Shown: positions 18,891 to 29,393, counted from the first letter of the stretch. The stretch is 64,000 nt of DNA from Silvanigrella aquatica (GCF_001907975.1 NZ_CP017834.1:1164303-1228302), one strand, 5' to 3'. The notes: generated by a model not told the origin, from the letters alone. Made by a program: numbers and translations.

Positions 18891-20087
18891 ATGGTTAAAG
18901 ATGTTCAAAAAAATCAGAACTCAGAATTCGTTCGCTTAAATGTATTACTTCAAGAGTTTGGCGTTTCATCGCGAAGAAAAGCAGACGAACTTATTGAAGC
19001 GGGTCAAGTGAAAGTTGATGGAAAAGTTGTGAAGAAACTCGGAACAAAAGTAGATCGCGCTGCATCTATTTCTGTTGATGGCAAGGCATTAAAAAGTAAA
19101 CCTGCAAAAATGATATATCTTTTAAATAAACCTTTTATGACAATAACAAGTCGAAAAGATGAAAAAGAAAGACCCACTATTTTTGATTTGCCTGAAATTA
19201 AAAAACTTCCTTTGAATGTGCAATCTGTGGGGCGCTTAGATTATCGAAGCGAAGGTTTGCTTGTTTTAACAAATGATGGTGACCTGTCTTTAGCTTTATC
19301 TCATCCAAAATATTCCGTTGAAAAGACATATGCTGTTTTAACATCGTCTTCATTTACGATTGAAGATGCTGAAAAACTTAAAAAAGGCATTGAGCTTGAA
19401 GATGGTCCGGCCAAAGTTATTTCATTAAAAATAGGTAACAAAGAAAAATTAGGAAATAGTGTGGGCCAATGGATTGAGTTGGTTGTCACAGAAGGACGTA
19501 ATCGTTTGGTTCGTCGTATGATGGAAGCTTTGGGTTTAAGCGTTGTCAGACTTGTGCGCGTTGCTATTGGAGATCTTCGTTTACCAGGAAAACTGGAACC
19601 CGGTAAAATCCGACCTGCTTCAGAGGCAGAAATAAAATATTTAAATGATATTAAAAAAGACATGGAGCAGCAAGAATCTAAAAAGAAAAAAAGTTCTTAT
19701 GTTTTATCAAATGAAGTTATTGCAAAACGTAAATTAATTAAAAAGATGAGTTTAAATGACTCCGACTATGCACGCGAAGCAGAACGTCGCGAAAAAAGAG
19801 CAACATTAGTTGCAAAAACGCGTAAGCAAAGTAATGAAGAAATTCAAAATAAAAAAAGATCTTCAGAATGGCAAAAAGAGGAATCAGCATCTTCTAAGAA
19901 AACAGATAAAAATGATTCCCAAAAAAGATCATTCGAGATTGAAAAAAATGATTCTAAAAAAAGATCTTTTGAAATTGAAAAAAAAGGTCAGAATAAAGAA
20001 ACTAAAGCTATAAAATTCTCCAAAAATAAAAATAGTAAATCGAAAGACTCAACGAGAAAAAAATCTGATACAAAAAAGAGGTCTTAA
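18891..20087 (+). CDS. RluB/RsuA-family rRNA pseudouridine synthase with basic low-complexity tail
   Basis: An S4 RNA-binding domain (RLNVLLQEFGVSSRRKADELI) is followed by the RsuA-type catalytic domain. Its motif VGRLDYRSEGLLVLTNDGD carries the catalytic Asp. TEGRNRLVRRMMEALGL comes further on. The family modifies 23S (RluB) or 16S (RsuA) rRNA; length and motifs favour the RluB/E branch. About 130 C-terminal residues are Lys/Ser/Arg/Glu-rich and include two tandem 12-residue units, probably an extra RNA-binding tail. ATG 18891 lies after the terminator and has GGGA nine bases upstream. It is three bases ahead of nfeD. Confidence 0.9.
   Translation: MVKDVQKNQNSEFVRLNVLLQEFGVSSRRKADELIEAGQVKVDGKVVKKLGTKVDRAASISVDGKALKSKPAKMIYLLNKPFMTITSRKDEKERPTIFDLPEIKKLPLNVQSVGRLDYRSEGLLVLTNDGDLSLALSHPKYSVEKTYAVLTSSSFTIEDAEKLKKGIELEDGPAKVISLKIGNKEKLGNSVGQWIELVVTEGRNRLVRRMMEALGLSVVRLVRVAIGDLRLPGKLEPGKIRPASEAEIKYLNDIKKDMEQQESKKKKSSYVLSNEVIAKRKLIKKMSLNDSDYAREAERREKRATLVAKTRKQSNEEIQNKKRSSEWQKEESASSKKTDKNDSQKRSFEIEKNDSKKRSFEIEKKGQNKETKAIKFSKNKNSKSKDSTRKKSDTKKRS
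19911..19982 (+). repeat. Two tandem 36-bp units inside the pseudouridine synthase tail
   Basis: Two adjacent 36-bp units (19911-19946, 19947-19982) differ at only a few positions and encode NDSQKRSFEIEK and NDSKKRSFEIEK. This looks like a recent in-frame duplication that lengthens the basic tail. Confidence 0.8.
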
Positions 20088-20090
20088 AAA

Positions 20091-20552
20091 ATGGAATTAG
20101 AATGGTATTGGTTATATTTTGTAGCAGGAATTGTTTTTGCTTTATTAGAAATATTTTCTTTGACATTTTATTTTTTGCCTCTAGGCATTGCAGCTATAAT
20201 AACGGGGCTATTTGCCTTATTTAATTCAAATATTTATATACATGCAGCCATTTTTGTAGTATCAGGAATATTGCTTTTAGTTTTTATTTCGAAATGGCGT
20301 AAGTCACGTTTTTTAAGATCATCAGGTTCGCAATTTATTGCAGGTGTTGTAGGACAAGTTGGTATTATTGTTGAAGATTACAAATCATCTACCGAACCAG
20401 GAAAAGTGAAAATATTTTCTGATATTTGGGAGATACATTGGGATTCTCAGCGTGACAAAATGCTCAGTGAATTAAAAATGGGAGATCATGTAAAAGTTGT
20501 TTCTGTAGAAGGAAATAAAGTCATTATTGAGAAAATCAAAGTCTCTAAATAA
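20091..20552 (+). CDS. NfeD-like membrane protein
   Basis: The 153-residue protein has two or three N-terminal membrane helices (LYFVAGIVFALLEIFSLTFYFLPLGIAA...). A C-terminal OB-fold like that of NfeD1b proteins follows (GQVGIIVEDYKSSTEPGKVKIFSDIWEIHWD, then GDHVKVVSVEGNKVIIEK). Short NfeD proteins are typically encoded next to SPFH/stomatin genes, as here, and are thought to act with them in membrane microdomains. The start follows the previous stop by three bases, so it is co-transcribed with the pseudouridine synthase. Confidence 0.85.
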   Translation: MELEWYWLYFVAGIVFALLEIFSLTFYFLPLGIAAIITGLFALFNSNIYIHAAIFVVSGILLLVFISKWRKSRFLRSSGSQFIAGVVGQVGIIVEDYKSSTEPGKVKIFSDIWEIHWDSQRDKMLSELKMGDHVKVVSVEGNKVIIEKIKVSK

Positions 20553-20585
20553 AATGACAATATTATTTTGCTGAGGTGTTTGTGT

Positions 20586-21617
20586 ATGGAAAATTTTAAT
20601 TTGCTACCATTTATCCTTTTTCTTGGAATCGTGTTATTAATTGTATTTATATTTAAAAAATATATTATTGTTATTCGCCAACAAGAATGTGTTATTGTGG
20701 AACGCCTTGGTCGTTTTCATAATGTTTTGCACTCGGGCTTAAATGTCCTCATCCCTTTTGTCGATGAATCCAGGCAAATACTTTGGAGTCGTAATGGAAT
20801 CATTACCAATGTCGATCGCGTTGATCTCCGTGAAGTTGTTATTGATATTCCCGAGCAAAAAGTAATTACAAAAGATAACGTCGGCATTATAGTCGATGCT
20901 ATTATCTATGTTCAAATTACAGATGTAAAACGCGCTGCTTATGAAATTCAGGCGCTACCTTTGGCTGTTGCTCAGCTCACACAAACGACTTTAAGAAGTT
21001 TAGTGGGTGAAATGGATCTTGACCACACTTTGAGCAGTCGTGATGTTATCAATTCAAGGCTTAAAATTGTATTAGATGAAGCAACGGACAAGTGGGGATT
21101 AAAAGTAAATCGCGTGGAACTAAAAAATGTTTCACCGCCACCCGATGTGCAAATGGCTATGGAAAAACAAATGCAGGCAGAGCGTGAGCGTCGTGCCAAC
21201 GTCTTAACTGCAGAAGGTTCCAAGCAAAGCCAAATTCTCAATGCAGAAGGTGAAAAACGCTCTCGTATTGAACATTCTGAAGGTGAAAAGCAAGAAAAAA
21301 TCAATCAGGCGCTTGGTGATAAAGAGGCCACCATTGCGCGTGCTATTGGTCAGGCTCAGGCCATTGAAGATGTTGCTGCCGCGCAAGCAAAATCTATTCA
21401 AATGATTAAAGCCGCTTTTGAATCTCCAGATGTGGCCGCAAATTATCTTATTGCCATGGAATATTTAAAACGCTTTGGCGAAATGACTCAAAAAAATACC
21501 GACAAAGTCTTTATTCCTTATGAAGCTACGGGTGTTTTATCCTCTTTGGGCGCGTTGAGCGATATTATGGGCAAAGCAGCCACAAATAGTGAAAAAATTC
21601 ATTCTCCAAAAAGATAA
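20586..21617 (+). CDS. SPFH/Band 7 (stomatin/QmcA-like) membrane protein
   Basis: An N-terminal membrane helix (LLPFILFLGIVLLIVFIFKK) leads into a Band 7 domain (VIVERLGRFHNVLHSGLNVLIPFVDE). A long charged Ala/Glu/Gln-rich coiled coil follows (MQAERERRANVLTAEGSK...), then an oligomerisation tail. This is the paraslipin/QmcA type that forms large membrane rings with NfeD partners. ATG 20586 has GAGG nine bases upstream; the upstream TTG at 20568 would add six residues before the site. A strong terminator follows, ending the operon. Confidence 0.92.
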   Translation: MENFNLLPFILFLGIVLLIVFIFKKYIIVIRQQECVIVERLGRFHNVLHSGLNVLIPFVDESRQILWSRNGIITNVDRVDLREVVIDIPEQKVITKDNVGIIVDAIIYVQITDVKRAAYEIQALPLAVAQLTQTTLRSLVGEMDLDHTLSSRDVINSRLKIVLDEATDKWGLKVNRVELKNVSPPPDVQMAMEKQMQAERERRANVLTAEGSKQSQILNAEGEKRSRIEHSEGEKQEKINQALGDKEATIARAIGQAQAIEDVAAAQAKSIQMIKAAFESPDVAANYLIAMEYLKRFGEMTQKNTDKVFIPYEATGVLSSLGALSDIMGKAATNSEKIHSPKR

Positions 21618-21660
21618 ATATTAAAATAAATTCTTTTTAAAATCCTGCTGAAAAATAGAA

Positions 21661-21690
21661 AAAGACTTAGGTTTACCTAGGTCTTTTTTT
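21661..21690 (+). terminator. Intrinsic terminator after the nfeD-SPFH operon
   Basis: AAAGACTTAGG and CCTAGGTCTTT form an 11-bp stem with one G-T wobble around TTTA. A T-run follows. Confidence 0.9.
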
Positions 21691-21770
21691 TATAGGAAAA
21701 ATTTATTAAGGAAATTTTTGCATATAGATACATTACAATTTTTAATAATATAGAAAGAGGAGTTATTTAT

Positions 21771-22640
21771 ATGTCTCAAAAAAGATCAAATTCAAATATT
21801 TGGATGACAGATCGTTTGTCTATTGGAGAAAGATATCACTCCTTAATCTCTCAAGTTTTATATCAGGGTAAAAGTCAATATCAAAATATTAGTGTTGTTA
21901 AGTTATTTAATGAAAGCAAAGCTCTTTATCTTGATAACCAACTACAATCGACGACTGCAGATGAATTTATTTATCACGAATCTCTAATTCATATTCCATT
22001 TATTTCTCATAAAAATCCCGAAAATGTATTAATTATTGGAGCCGGTGAAGGCGCAACAGCAAGGGAAGCTTTGAAATGGAATTCAGTAAAAAAAATAACA
22101 CTTATCGAAATTGATGAAGATGTTATTTTATCTTGTAATAAATATTTACCAGAAATGAGTTTAGGGGCGTATCAGGATTCGAAAGTAGAAATTATCATTA
22201 CTGATGCGCGTGACTTTCTAAAAAATAATAAAAACAAATATGATGTTATAATTTGCGATTTATGTGATCAAATATTTGATGAAAATAATATATTAAATAA
22301 TAGTTTTTTATTAAGTTGTAAAAATATTTTAAGTCAAAATGGAATTATGTGCATTCAATCTGGTGAAATACCGGTTATACAAAATCCCTTATTTGAGAAA
22401 TATCTGTTTCTTGTGAAGTCATTGTTTTTATCGATGAAGTTGTATTCTGTTTGGATACCCTCTTATTGTCGAAATTGGGCTTTTATATTATTATCTGATA
22501 ATAAAATTACATTAAATTCAATTGAAGATATAAAAAATACAATAAATTGTAATTTATCTCAAAATTTAAAATTTATAAATGAAAAAGCATATTTAGGGCT
22601 TTTTCATCCACCAAAATATATACAGGAGTTTGAAAAATAA
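21771..22640 (+). CDS. Spermidine-synthase-like protein with altered active site, copy 1
   Basis: The 289-residue protein follows the polyamine aminopropyltransferase plan: ALYLDNQLQSTTADEFIYHESLIHIPF (entry motif), VLIIGAGEGATAREALKW (nucleotide site), LIEIDEDVILSCNKYLPEM and a DARDFL strand. In true spermidine synthases the region after YDVII reads D-S-S-D-P-x-G-P. Here it is CDLCDQIFDENN, so the Pro/Gly loop is lost and the catalytic Asp context is changed. The activity may differ from spermidine synthesis. A paralogue lies at 56603. AGAGGAG supports the start. The HEAT-tailed membrane gene follows 52 bases later. Confidence 0.78.
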   Translation: MSQKRSNSNIWMTDRLSIGERYHSLISQVLYQGKSQYQNISVVKLFNESKALYLDNQLQSTTADEFIYHESLIHIPFISHKNPENVLIIGAGEGATAREALKWNSVKKITLIEIDEDVILSCNKYLPEMSLGAYQDSKVEIIITDARDFLKNNKNKYDVIICDLCDQIFDENNILNNSFLLSCKNILSQNGIMCIQSGEIPVIQNPLFEKYLFLVKSLFLSMKLYSVWIPSYCRNWAFILLSDNKITLNSIEDIKNTINCNLSQNLKFINEKAYLGLFHPPKYIQEFEK

Positions 22641-22692
22641 ATATTTTAATAATTTTTGTAATCATGGCAAAAAAAGTTAGGATACAGTCTAT

Positions 22693-24918
22693 ATGATAAA
22701 CAAGAAAATAATGTTTTTCTGTTTATTGGCCTATTTGTTTCAATTTATAATTGAAACATTAGCAATTAGTTCGAATTCGTTTTTTATTTATTATATTGGT
22801 GCCGATAAGCTTCCAAAAGCTTTAATTATATCTTCTTTGTTAACTCCTGTTGTTGTATTTATACTTTCTTTATTGGAGGTAGGTAAAAATTCTAGGCAGT
22901 TTAAATTAATTTTGTTGATTATTATTTCAATTATGAGTTTATTATTTTTGTATTATTTAAGTGGAATGGTGAAATATGGAAAATTAAGTGTTTGGAGTTA
23001 TCAGATTTTTAGCAACTTATTTTCTTTAGTAAGTATAATTGTTTATTGGAATTTGATCAACAATTATTTTTATGTTTTTGAGTCGAAACTTTATTTTTCT
23101 TATTTCATCATAGCTGAAGAGATTGGAGCTATTACAAGTGATGTTTTGATTAATCAATATATGTTTGATTTTAGTATGACAAAATACTTTTACTTTGTAT
23201 TATTTACTCTTATTCTTTCTTTGATTTTATCTTGCTTTATATTTCAAATTAAGAGAATTAATGAAAGTGATTCTAATAAAGAAGTTATTGAAAAAAAATA
23301 TGATGATAATTCAATGATTATAAACTCAAAAAATAAAAACTTATTTATACTTGTTTCAATATATATATTAATAATATGTTTATTTCATTTTATTTCAAGT
23401 ATTGTAAGTTATCAATTTAATTATGCATCTGGCGTTAAATTTACTCGTTCGGAAGATTTAAATAAGTTTTTCTCGGAGTTTCAATTTTATTCAAGTTTAT
23501 TTATTATTTTATCGAGTTTTTTACTTAACAAATTTCTATTTTCAAAATCAAAAATAATTATTCAACACTTAATTTATGCTCTCGCCCTTTTATTCTTATT
23601 TTATATTATGAATATAAAATATGTTTTTTATACAATTGTTTTTGCTGAAATGGTTAAAACAATTCTAGAACATTCCTTATTTCAAACATCATATGAACAT
23701 TTTACTTCTGCTTTTAATGAAAAAATTAGTGATAAAATAAGAAATTTTTCAGAGGGATTTTTTATTCCAATAATAATTGTTTTATCTGGAATATTTATGA
23801 CTTTTTTTCCAAGTAAATTTTCTATTTATTACTTAAATATATCATTAATTGTAGTTGTTTTATTAATTATATTGTGCATATTTTTTATAAAAAATTATTA
23901 CTATAAGTATCATATGAAAAGCCTCGAAAATAACTTTACTGTAGATAATATGCGCTCTATTCAGGCGTTAGGCGAAAAAAATAATTATCCATCAATCAAA
24001 TTTTTAACAACAAATTATACTATAACAAATGACAGATATATAAAGAAAAATATTATTTTATCTATTGGAAAAATTAGCAGTTCACAAAGTATTGATTATA
24101 TTTTTAATATATTAAATGAAGAAGATGAATTTTTACAATCTGCAGCCGTTGATGCTCTTTTTATGTATAACTCTTACAAAGTTCATTATTTACTAGTTGA
24201 ATTTATACAAGGTAAGAAAAATAAGAGCTTTTATGTCCGTCATAAAGTGATTTCATATATTAATAAAATTTATAAAAATGCAATCATCCCCTTTTTTATG
24301 CATTTGCTTTACAGTGATGATCATCGGATTGTTGCTAACGCTATAGAAAATTTTTGGGATATTAAAGATAAAAATATCATTCCCTTTATGACAAGTTTTC
24401 TGCATCATCCGAGCAATCGTGTCCGTGCCAATGCCATTATTCTTATTTATAACTTTGATATGAATTATTATAATGAAATTTGTCTCAGGAGCTTAAATTT
24501 ACTTAAAAAATCTAAAGATATGAATGACAATCTTTCTTTTGTTTTTGTGGTAGGGTTTTTAAAAATGAATAAATATTCGGATGATGTTATAGATATATAT
24601 GAAAAACTAAAAAATATTGAAATTTTTAAAGATAAGCTTGTTGAAAATTTTGCGTTTTCATTTTCGGGATTAAATAATCCCATTGGTGATGATCTTTTTC
24701 AGTTTTTATTTATGGATTTAAAAAACTATCCAAATACACTGCTGTATAAATTTAAATTACTTTCACTTTTTAATAGAATAAAAATAATTAAAAACTTTTT
24801 TGCCGGAGAATATGGTTATGATACTTATAATAATTTTTATGAAAACTTTAAGCATTCAATTTATGATTTGAGTTTTGAACTTGAAATTATTGAAGAGCTC
24901 ATGCCTGAAAAAAAGTAA
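22693..24918 (+). CDS. Polytopic membrane protein with C-terminal HEAT-like repeats
   Basis: The first ~410 residues contain about a dozen hydrophobic helices in two halves split by a polar loop (near residue 200), as in major-facilitator or nucleotide-translocase-like carriers. The last ~330 residues are soluble helix pairs resembling HEAT repeats, for example SIDYIFNILNEEDEFLQSAAVDALF and HPSNRVRANAIILIYNF. I recall transporter-like proteins with HEAT tails, but a specific family assignment is inference. It has AGGA ten bases before the start, follows the spermidine-synthase-like gene, and ends eight bases from the convergent FadL-like gene. Its A/T content is among the highest in the window. 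Confidence 0.7.
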   Translation: MINKKIMFFCLLAYLFQFIIETLAISSNSFFIYYIGADKLPKALIISSLLTPVVVFILSLLEVGKNSRQFKLILLIIISIMSLLFLYYLSGMVKYGKLSVWSYQIFSNLFSLVSIIVYWNLINNYFYVFESKLYFSYFIIAEEIGAITSDVLINQYMFDFSMTKYFYFVLFTLILSLILSCFIFQIKRINESDSNKEVIEKKYDDNSMIINSKNKNLFILVSIYILIICLFHFISSIVSYQFNYASGVKFTRSEDLNKFFSEFQFYSSLFIILSSFLLNKFLFSKSKIIIQHLIYALALLFLFYIMNIKYVFYTIVFAEMVKTILEHSLFQTSYEHFTSAFNEKISDKIRNFSEGFFIPIIIVLSGIFMTFFPSKFSIYYLNISLIVVVLLIILCIFFIKNYYYKYHMKSLENNFTVDNMRSIQALGEKNNYPSIKFLTTNYTITNDRYIKKNIILSIGKISSSQSIDYIFNILNEEDEFLQSAAVDALFMYNSYKVHYLLVEFIQGKKNKSFYVRHKVISYINKIYKNAIIPFFMHLLYSDDHRIVANAIENFWDIKDKNIIPFMTSFLHHPSNRVRANAIILIYNFDMNYYNEICLRSLNLLKKSKDMNDNLSFVFVVGFLKMNKYSDDVIDIYEKLKNIEIFKDKLVENFAFSFSGLNNPIGDDLFQFLFMDLKNYPNTLLYKFKLLSLFNRIKIIKNFFAGEYGYDTYNNFYENFKHSIYDLSFELEIIEELMPEKK

Positions 24919-24926
24919 AATTTATT

Positions 24927-26300
24927 TTATAATTCATCGGATATGGAGAGTGCAAATTGTTGTGTTTCCCAATACACTCTTGGATTCGCATTATTCTGTG
25001 CATAATAAGGTTCTAGGGCATAATAGGCGCCTGGTTGTGACTGTTGAAGCATATAGATAAGACTGTATGTATTAGCCTTATTAATATAAACAAGTCCTGC
25101 TGTGTATCCAATAAAATTTACATTTACAAGCTGATCTGTCACATTAGGATCGCCGCACCAATTATTAGTAAAAACTCCTAAACGCAATGCAACTGTATTA
25201 AAAAAAACAGTTTCTGAGCCTACTGCAAAATCATATACAGGTACTAGTCTATAAAAAATGTTTTGGGCATCGGCTCCTGAGTGATAATTAACGTCGGCGC
25301 TAAAGGTTTGGAATTCGGCAGGATAAAAGCCAACGCCAAAACGGATCATGTAAGGTAACGAGTTAAATGGCTTATCGTATTGAGTATGAGTAATTTGATT
25401 AACTCCTTGACTACCTCCATTAGGAATAGCATAGGAGTTAGGTCCTAGGGGATTAAAACTTTCATCTGTTAAAATGGTGTTATCGTTAAAATTAGTAGAA
25501 CCATTTTGGTAAAGAATTTGTTTGTATTTTCCTGATAGTCCAAAGGAAAAATAGTAATTTGGTTTAAATAAAAAACCAAGGCCAAGCTCAATTCCACTAA
25601 TATAAAAATTACTATTATAAATCCAGGTTTCATAATTATACAAATTATTTCCAGGAGAGTCTGGATTGGGAAAGGGACCGGCAACTATATTTGCCGTTTG
25701 TATTTCGGAGTATTTGATATCAAAAAAGGCAAGCGATAATCCAATACTAAAGTTATCGTGAGCTCTAAGGGCAAAAGCGACGGCATATTCATTTTCAGTA
25801 GAACTGAGTTTTTGATTAAAATTTGTTTCACTTGAATTAGTTGAGCTTACAGATTCAATATTATTATCTAAATTTACATAGTCCTTATTATAAATTCCAA
25901 AGGCAAAATACATAGGTGTGTCTGTTGAAAATCTAATAATCCCCCCAAAAAAACCTGATAATAAATCGGAATCTGTTAAACTAAACGTCGAATCGCTGTT
26001 ACCTAAATAACCGCTTTGTGTGATTTTTGAAGTGTAATAATTTGTTGTTGAAAGGCTCAATTGTAAGTCTGGTGCAAATCCGAGACCGCCCGGGTTATAA
26101 TAAAGTCCTGATGGGCCGCTTGAAATCCCAGTAAACGCACCTCCTAGGCCGGCAGCGCGATCGCCCATTAAAAAACTATTTTGGTGCCACCAATCTCCAT
26201 AAGACAGTGAGTGAAATAAAAAAATAAAGGTGAATAAAATATATTTAATAATATATATTTTGCTTTTATGTATATTTTTATTTACATATAAAATTAACAT
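24927..26300 (-). CDS. FadL/OmpP1-like outer-membrane protein
   Basis: A signal peptide (IIKYILFTFIFLFHSLSYG) is followed by MGDRAAGLGGAFTGISSGPSGLYYNPGGLGF. This is the N-terminal hatch signature of FadL/OmpP1/TodX barrels (small residues, then YYNPAGL). The remainder is beta-rich with many Tyr/Asn/Ser turns. FadL-type proteins pass long-chain fatty acids or other hydrophobic compounds across the outer membrane. It lies 19 bases after the last chemoreceptor of the array, so it may be read from the same transcript; a link between uptake and sensing is inference. GGAG precedes the ATG. Confidence 0.78.
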   Translation of the reverse strand: MLILYVNKNIHKSKIYIIKYILFTFIFLFHSLSYGDWWHQNSFLMGDRAAGLGGAFTGISSGPSGLYYNPGGLGFAPDLQLSLSTTNYYTSKITQSGYLGNSDSTFSLTDSDLLSGFFGGIIRFSTDTPMYFAFGIYNKDYVNLDNNIESVSSTNSSETNFNQKLSSTENEYAVAFALRAHDNFSIGLSLAFFDIKYSEIQTANIVAGPFPNPDSPGNNLYNYETWIYNSNFYISGIELGLGFLFKPNYYFSFGLSGKYKQILYQNGSTNFNDNTILTDESFNPLGPNSYAIPNGGSQGVNQITHTQYDKPFNSLPYMIRFGVGFYPAEFQTFSADVNYHSGADAQNIFYRLVPVYDFAVGSETVFFNTVALRLGVFTNNWCGDPNVTDQLVNVNFIGYTAGLVYINKANTYSLIYMLQQSQPGAYYALEPYYAQNNANPRVYWETQQFALSISDEL

Positions 26301-26319
26301 ACTTCTCCACGGTTAAATA

Positions 26320-27879
26320 TTAACCAGAAATATTTTTTTCTGGTATCTGTTCCTCCTTCATCTTTTTTAACTTTAATTCTTTATTAATTTGATCGATTCC
26401 TTTTAATAGCACTTCTACATTTTTCGCTGTAATGTCTAACTTTTTGCTTTGTTCCACTAATTTATGTGCTGATTCCTCAGTAACAATACCAATTCTTTGG
26501 CAATTTTGTGTGGTTAAATCAATTTGTTCCATGGAAGAAGAAATTTGTCGAATACCGACTTCTTGTTCTTTTGTGGCATCTGAAATTTGTTCTGTGACTT
26601 GCGTGACAGTTGTAATATTTTCTGAAATTAATTTGAAAACTTCTTGAGCCTCTAGAGTAACATTTTTCCCTTCCAATACTCTTGCCTTAGTTGTTTCAAT
26701 AATAGAATTGACTTGTCCTTGGCTTGATTGTAATAGCATTTGAATTTCATTAGCAGATTTTCCACTAATTTTCGCTAAATTACCCACTTCTTCAGCAACG
26801 ACAGCGAATCCCTTCCCGTGTTCACCCGCTCGTGCGGATTCAATAGAAGCGTTTAAAGACAATAATTCAGTTTTAGAAACGATATCATTAATAACCGCTG
26901 TTTTTGCATTGATTTGTTTGATAATTTCTGCAATATTTTGCAATTGCGTGCTTGACTCTTGAATTGTTTCCATGGCTTTGGCAAGGCGCCCCATTATTTT
27001 TTCGCCTTCTTTTGTTTTTTCAGAAGCATTTTTTACGACATTTAATGTCTCTTTAGCATTTTCGTTGGTTCTATTTATCATGCTTGATATTTGATTTACC
27101 GCAGCTGTTGTTTGATGAACCGATGCGGCTTGATTTGAAACCGAACTAGACAGTTCGGTAGAGCTTGTTTTTAATCCATCACCAACTTTACTTGTTGCTA
27201 CACTTTGTTCTTTAAGTTCATCAACGGAATGAATAATTGTTTTAGTGCTTTTACTAACAATTTTATAAATACCTAGTTGTAAAATAATAGATAATGATAA
27301 TATCACAGTCATTGTTACGTTTGTAATAAATGTTAAATTCTCACCTTTTTGAGTTGATTTAATGGATCCTTCGTAGTTTAGATTACTAATTTTTTCAAGA
27401 ATAGTTTGTGCTTCTTGCATATTTAAATCTAAATTATTTATTAAATATTGATATGCTTCTTGAGTTTTTCTTGCTTGAACAAGTTTAATAAAGGCATCTC
27501 TTTTTGTTAAATATATTTTCCAATTTTTACTAAACTCATCGAATAATTTTTTTTCCTCTTCGGTGTCAATTAATTTTTTGTATTTTTCAATGATATTATT
27601 TATTATTTCAAATCTTTCTTTTACAAATTTAAAATGCTCGTCGAGTTCTTTTTGTGCGACAGCCATTGAAATTCTTAATTCTCTTCTTCTTAATTGGGCG
27701 ATTTCATACTTCATGTCTTGAGCGGCGTCTACGCTGGGTAACCACATTAATGCGGTTTCATGCGAATATTCTTGAGTTTGATTTATTGTAAAAATAGTAT
27801 AAACGGAACTTACTATTATAATAAACATGAGTATGCTAATGGAAATGTAAATTTTACTGGCTAAGCTTTTGTTATTCAT
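26320..27879 (-). CDS. Methyl-accepting chemotaxis protein with 4HB sensor, no evident HAMP (array member 5)
   Basis: Membrane helices at about 11-31 and 184-205 flank a ~150-residue periplasmic four-helix-bundle sensor starting with the WLPSV motif of 4HB_MCP domains. Only ~45 residues separate the second helix from [16 protein letters not shown], the first methylation helix. E. coli Tsr has roughly 85 there, so a full HAMP does not fit. The hairpin tip ([39 protein letters not shown], broken here into its parts) is at about 331-368 and would bind CheA/CheW. No CheR-binding pentapeptide is present. It overlaps the previous receptor by four bases. Confidence 0.93.
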   Translation of the reverse strand: MNNKSLASKIYISISILMFIIIVSSVYTIFTINQTQEYSHETALMWLPSVDAAQDMKYEIAQLRRRELRISMAVAQKELDEHFKFVKERFEIINNIIEKYKKLIDTEEEKKLFDEFSKNWKIYLTKRDAFIKLVQARKTQEAYQYLINNLDLNMQEAQTILEKISNLNYEGSIKSTQKGENLTFITNVTMTVILSLSIILQLGIYKIVSKSTKTIIHSVDELKEQSVATSKVGDGLKTSSTELSSSVSNQAASVHQTTAAVNQISSMINRTNENAKETLNVVKNASEKTKEGEKIMGRLAKAMETIQESSTQLQNIAEIIKQINAKTAVINDIVSKTELLSLNASIESARAGEHGKGFAVVAEEVGNLAKISGKSANEIQMLLQSSQGQVNSIIETTKARVLEGKNVTLEAQEVFKLISENITTVTQVTEQISDATKEQEVGIRQISSSMEQIDLTTQNCQRIGIVTEESAHKLVEQSKKLDITAKNVEVLLKGIDQINKELKLKKMKEEQIPEKNISG

Positions 27880-29393
27880 GCTAATGCGGAACCTTTAATA
27901 AGAAGTTCAAGATTTTTAGCGACGGCACTTAATTTTTCACTTTGGCTTACTAAATCAATTGATGATTCTGATGATGATTGAACTGCAATTTGGCTTTTTT
28001 GAGTTGCTTTATCAATGTTTGACATTGCAGTTGATATTTGTCTTACACCTATTTCCTGTTCTCGTGTGGCATCAGATATTTGTTGAATTACACTTGACAT
28101 TGTTGAAATATCTTCTGATATTTGTTGAAAAGATTTTTGAGCTTCCGCTGTTACTTTTTTACCTTCTTCAACTCGTTCCATTGTAAGACCAAGAATTTTG
28201 TTAACTTGTTCTTGACTTGAGGTGATGAGCTCTTGGATTTCTTGCGCCGATTTTCCACTCACTTTTGCTAAATTTCCTACTTCTTCAGCAACAACAGCAA
28301 AACCTTTTCCATATTCCCCTGCTCTTGCGGATTCAATGGAAGCATTTAACGACAGCAATTCTGTTTTAGAAACAATGTCGTTAATAACAGCTGTTTTTGA
28401 GTTAATTTGATTTATGATATCTGCAATATTTTGAAGTTCTTTATTAGAATCTTGAATTGTCTCCATGGCGTAAACAAGTTTTTTCATTGTTATTTGCCCA
28501 GATTCTGTTTTGTTCGAAGCATTTGTGGCTATCGTGTTTGACTCCTTTGCATTTTCAGTTGTTCTATTGACCATGCTCGTGATTTCATTAATAGCAGCGC
28601 TGGTTTCATGAATGGATGAAGCTTGTTCGGCAATGGAGTCTGTTAAAATTTGAGAACCGTTTTTTAAACTTGATGCAATTTCGCTTGTGCTGACACTTTG
28701 ATTTTTTAAATTATCGATAGCGTTATTTAATGAGCCTGTAGTACTTCTGATAATTTGAAAAATAAAGAGAGAAATAAGTACTGATGATAAAATGATACTC
28801 GTCATGGTAATATTGGTTATTGTCGTTAAATCTGCTCCTTTTTGTGTTGATTTTATACCTCCTTCATAATTATATTTTCCAAGTTTTTGAATTGCTTCTT
28901 CTAGTTCCGCAACAGCTTTTCGGCCTTTTGATAAAACGTGTTTAATCGCATCCGCTTTTTTTCCTTGTTTATTTATCGCAATTGCTTCTCGTGATGCTGA
29001 GTCATATGCTTTCCATTTTACAACAACATTTTCAAATATACTTTGCTCCTCAGTGTTTGTAACAAATTTTTTATATTTTTCTAATGTTTTATTTAAATTT
29101 TCTGTATAATGATCAAGTTTTTTAATGTCTTCAGCAAGTACTTTTTTTTCTTCTTCGCCGCTATTAATTAGTGATGTACTTAAAAGACCTAAAATTCTTC
29201 TTGCATATTTACTTACACCATCACTCATCTCGCTTGTAACTAAAACACTGGGTAACCAGCTTTCTCCTGTTTCTTTAGCGAAATTTTGTGTTTTATTAAT
29301 CATGAAAATAGTGTAACAGCCTGCTAAAATTATTAAGCTAAGTAAAATAATAATAGAAATATTTAATTTAAAAGATAAACTTTTTTGTTTCAA
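27876..29393 (-). CDS. Methyl-accepting chemotaxis protein, 4HB sensor, no evident HAMP (array member 4)
   Basis: The architecture is that of its neighbours: helix 1 near residues 11-31, WLPSV at the sensor start, helix 2 near 193-213, then a direct run into the signalling coiled coil ([16 protein letters not shown]). The signalling tip [21 protein letters not shown] is intact. The start is TTG 29393 with GAGG upstream in CGAGGAATAATT, giving the shared N-terminus [11 protein letters not shown]. The gap of 157 bases before it is the longest inside the array and could hold a secondary promoter, though no clear one was found. Ligand is unknown. Confidence 0.93.
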   Translation of the reverse strand: MKQKSLSFKLNISIIILLSLIILAGCYTIFMINKTQNFAKETGESWLPSVLVTSEMSDGVSKYARRILGLLSTSLINSGEEEKKVLAEDIKKLDHYTENLNKTLEKYKKFVTNTEEQSIFENVVVKWKAYDSASREAIAINKQGKKADAIKHVLSKGRKAVAELEEAIQKLGKYNYEGGIKSTQKGADLTTITNITMTSIILSSVLISLFIFQIIRSTTGSLNNAIDNLKNQSVSTSEIASSLKNGSQILTDSIAEQASSIHETSAAINEITSMVNRTTENAKESNTIATNASNKTESGQITMKKLVYAMETIQDSNKELQNIADIINQINSKTAVINDIVSKTELLSLNASIESARAGEYGKGFAVVAEEVGNLAKVSGKSAQEIQELITSSQEQVNKILGLTMERVEEGKKVTAEAQKSFQQISEDISTMSSVIQQISDATREQEIGVRQISTAMSNIDKATQKSQIAVQSSSESSIDLVSQSEKLSAVAKNLELLIKGSALA

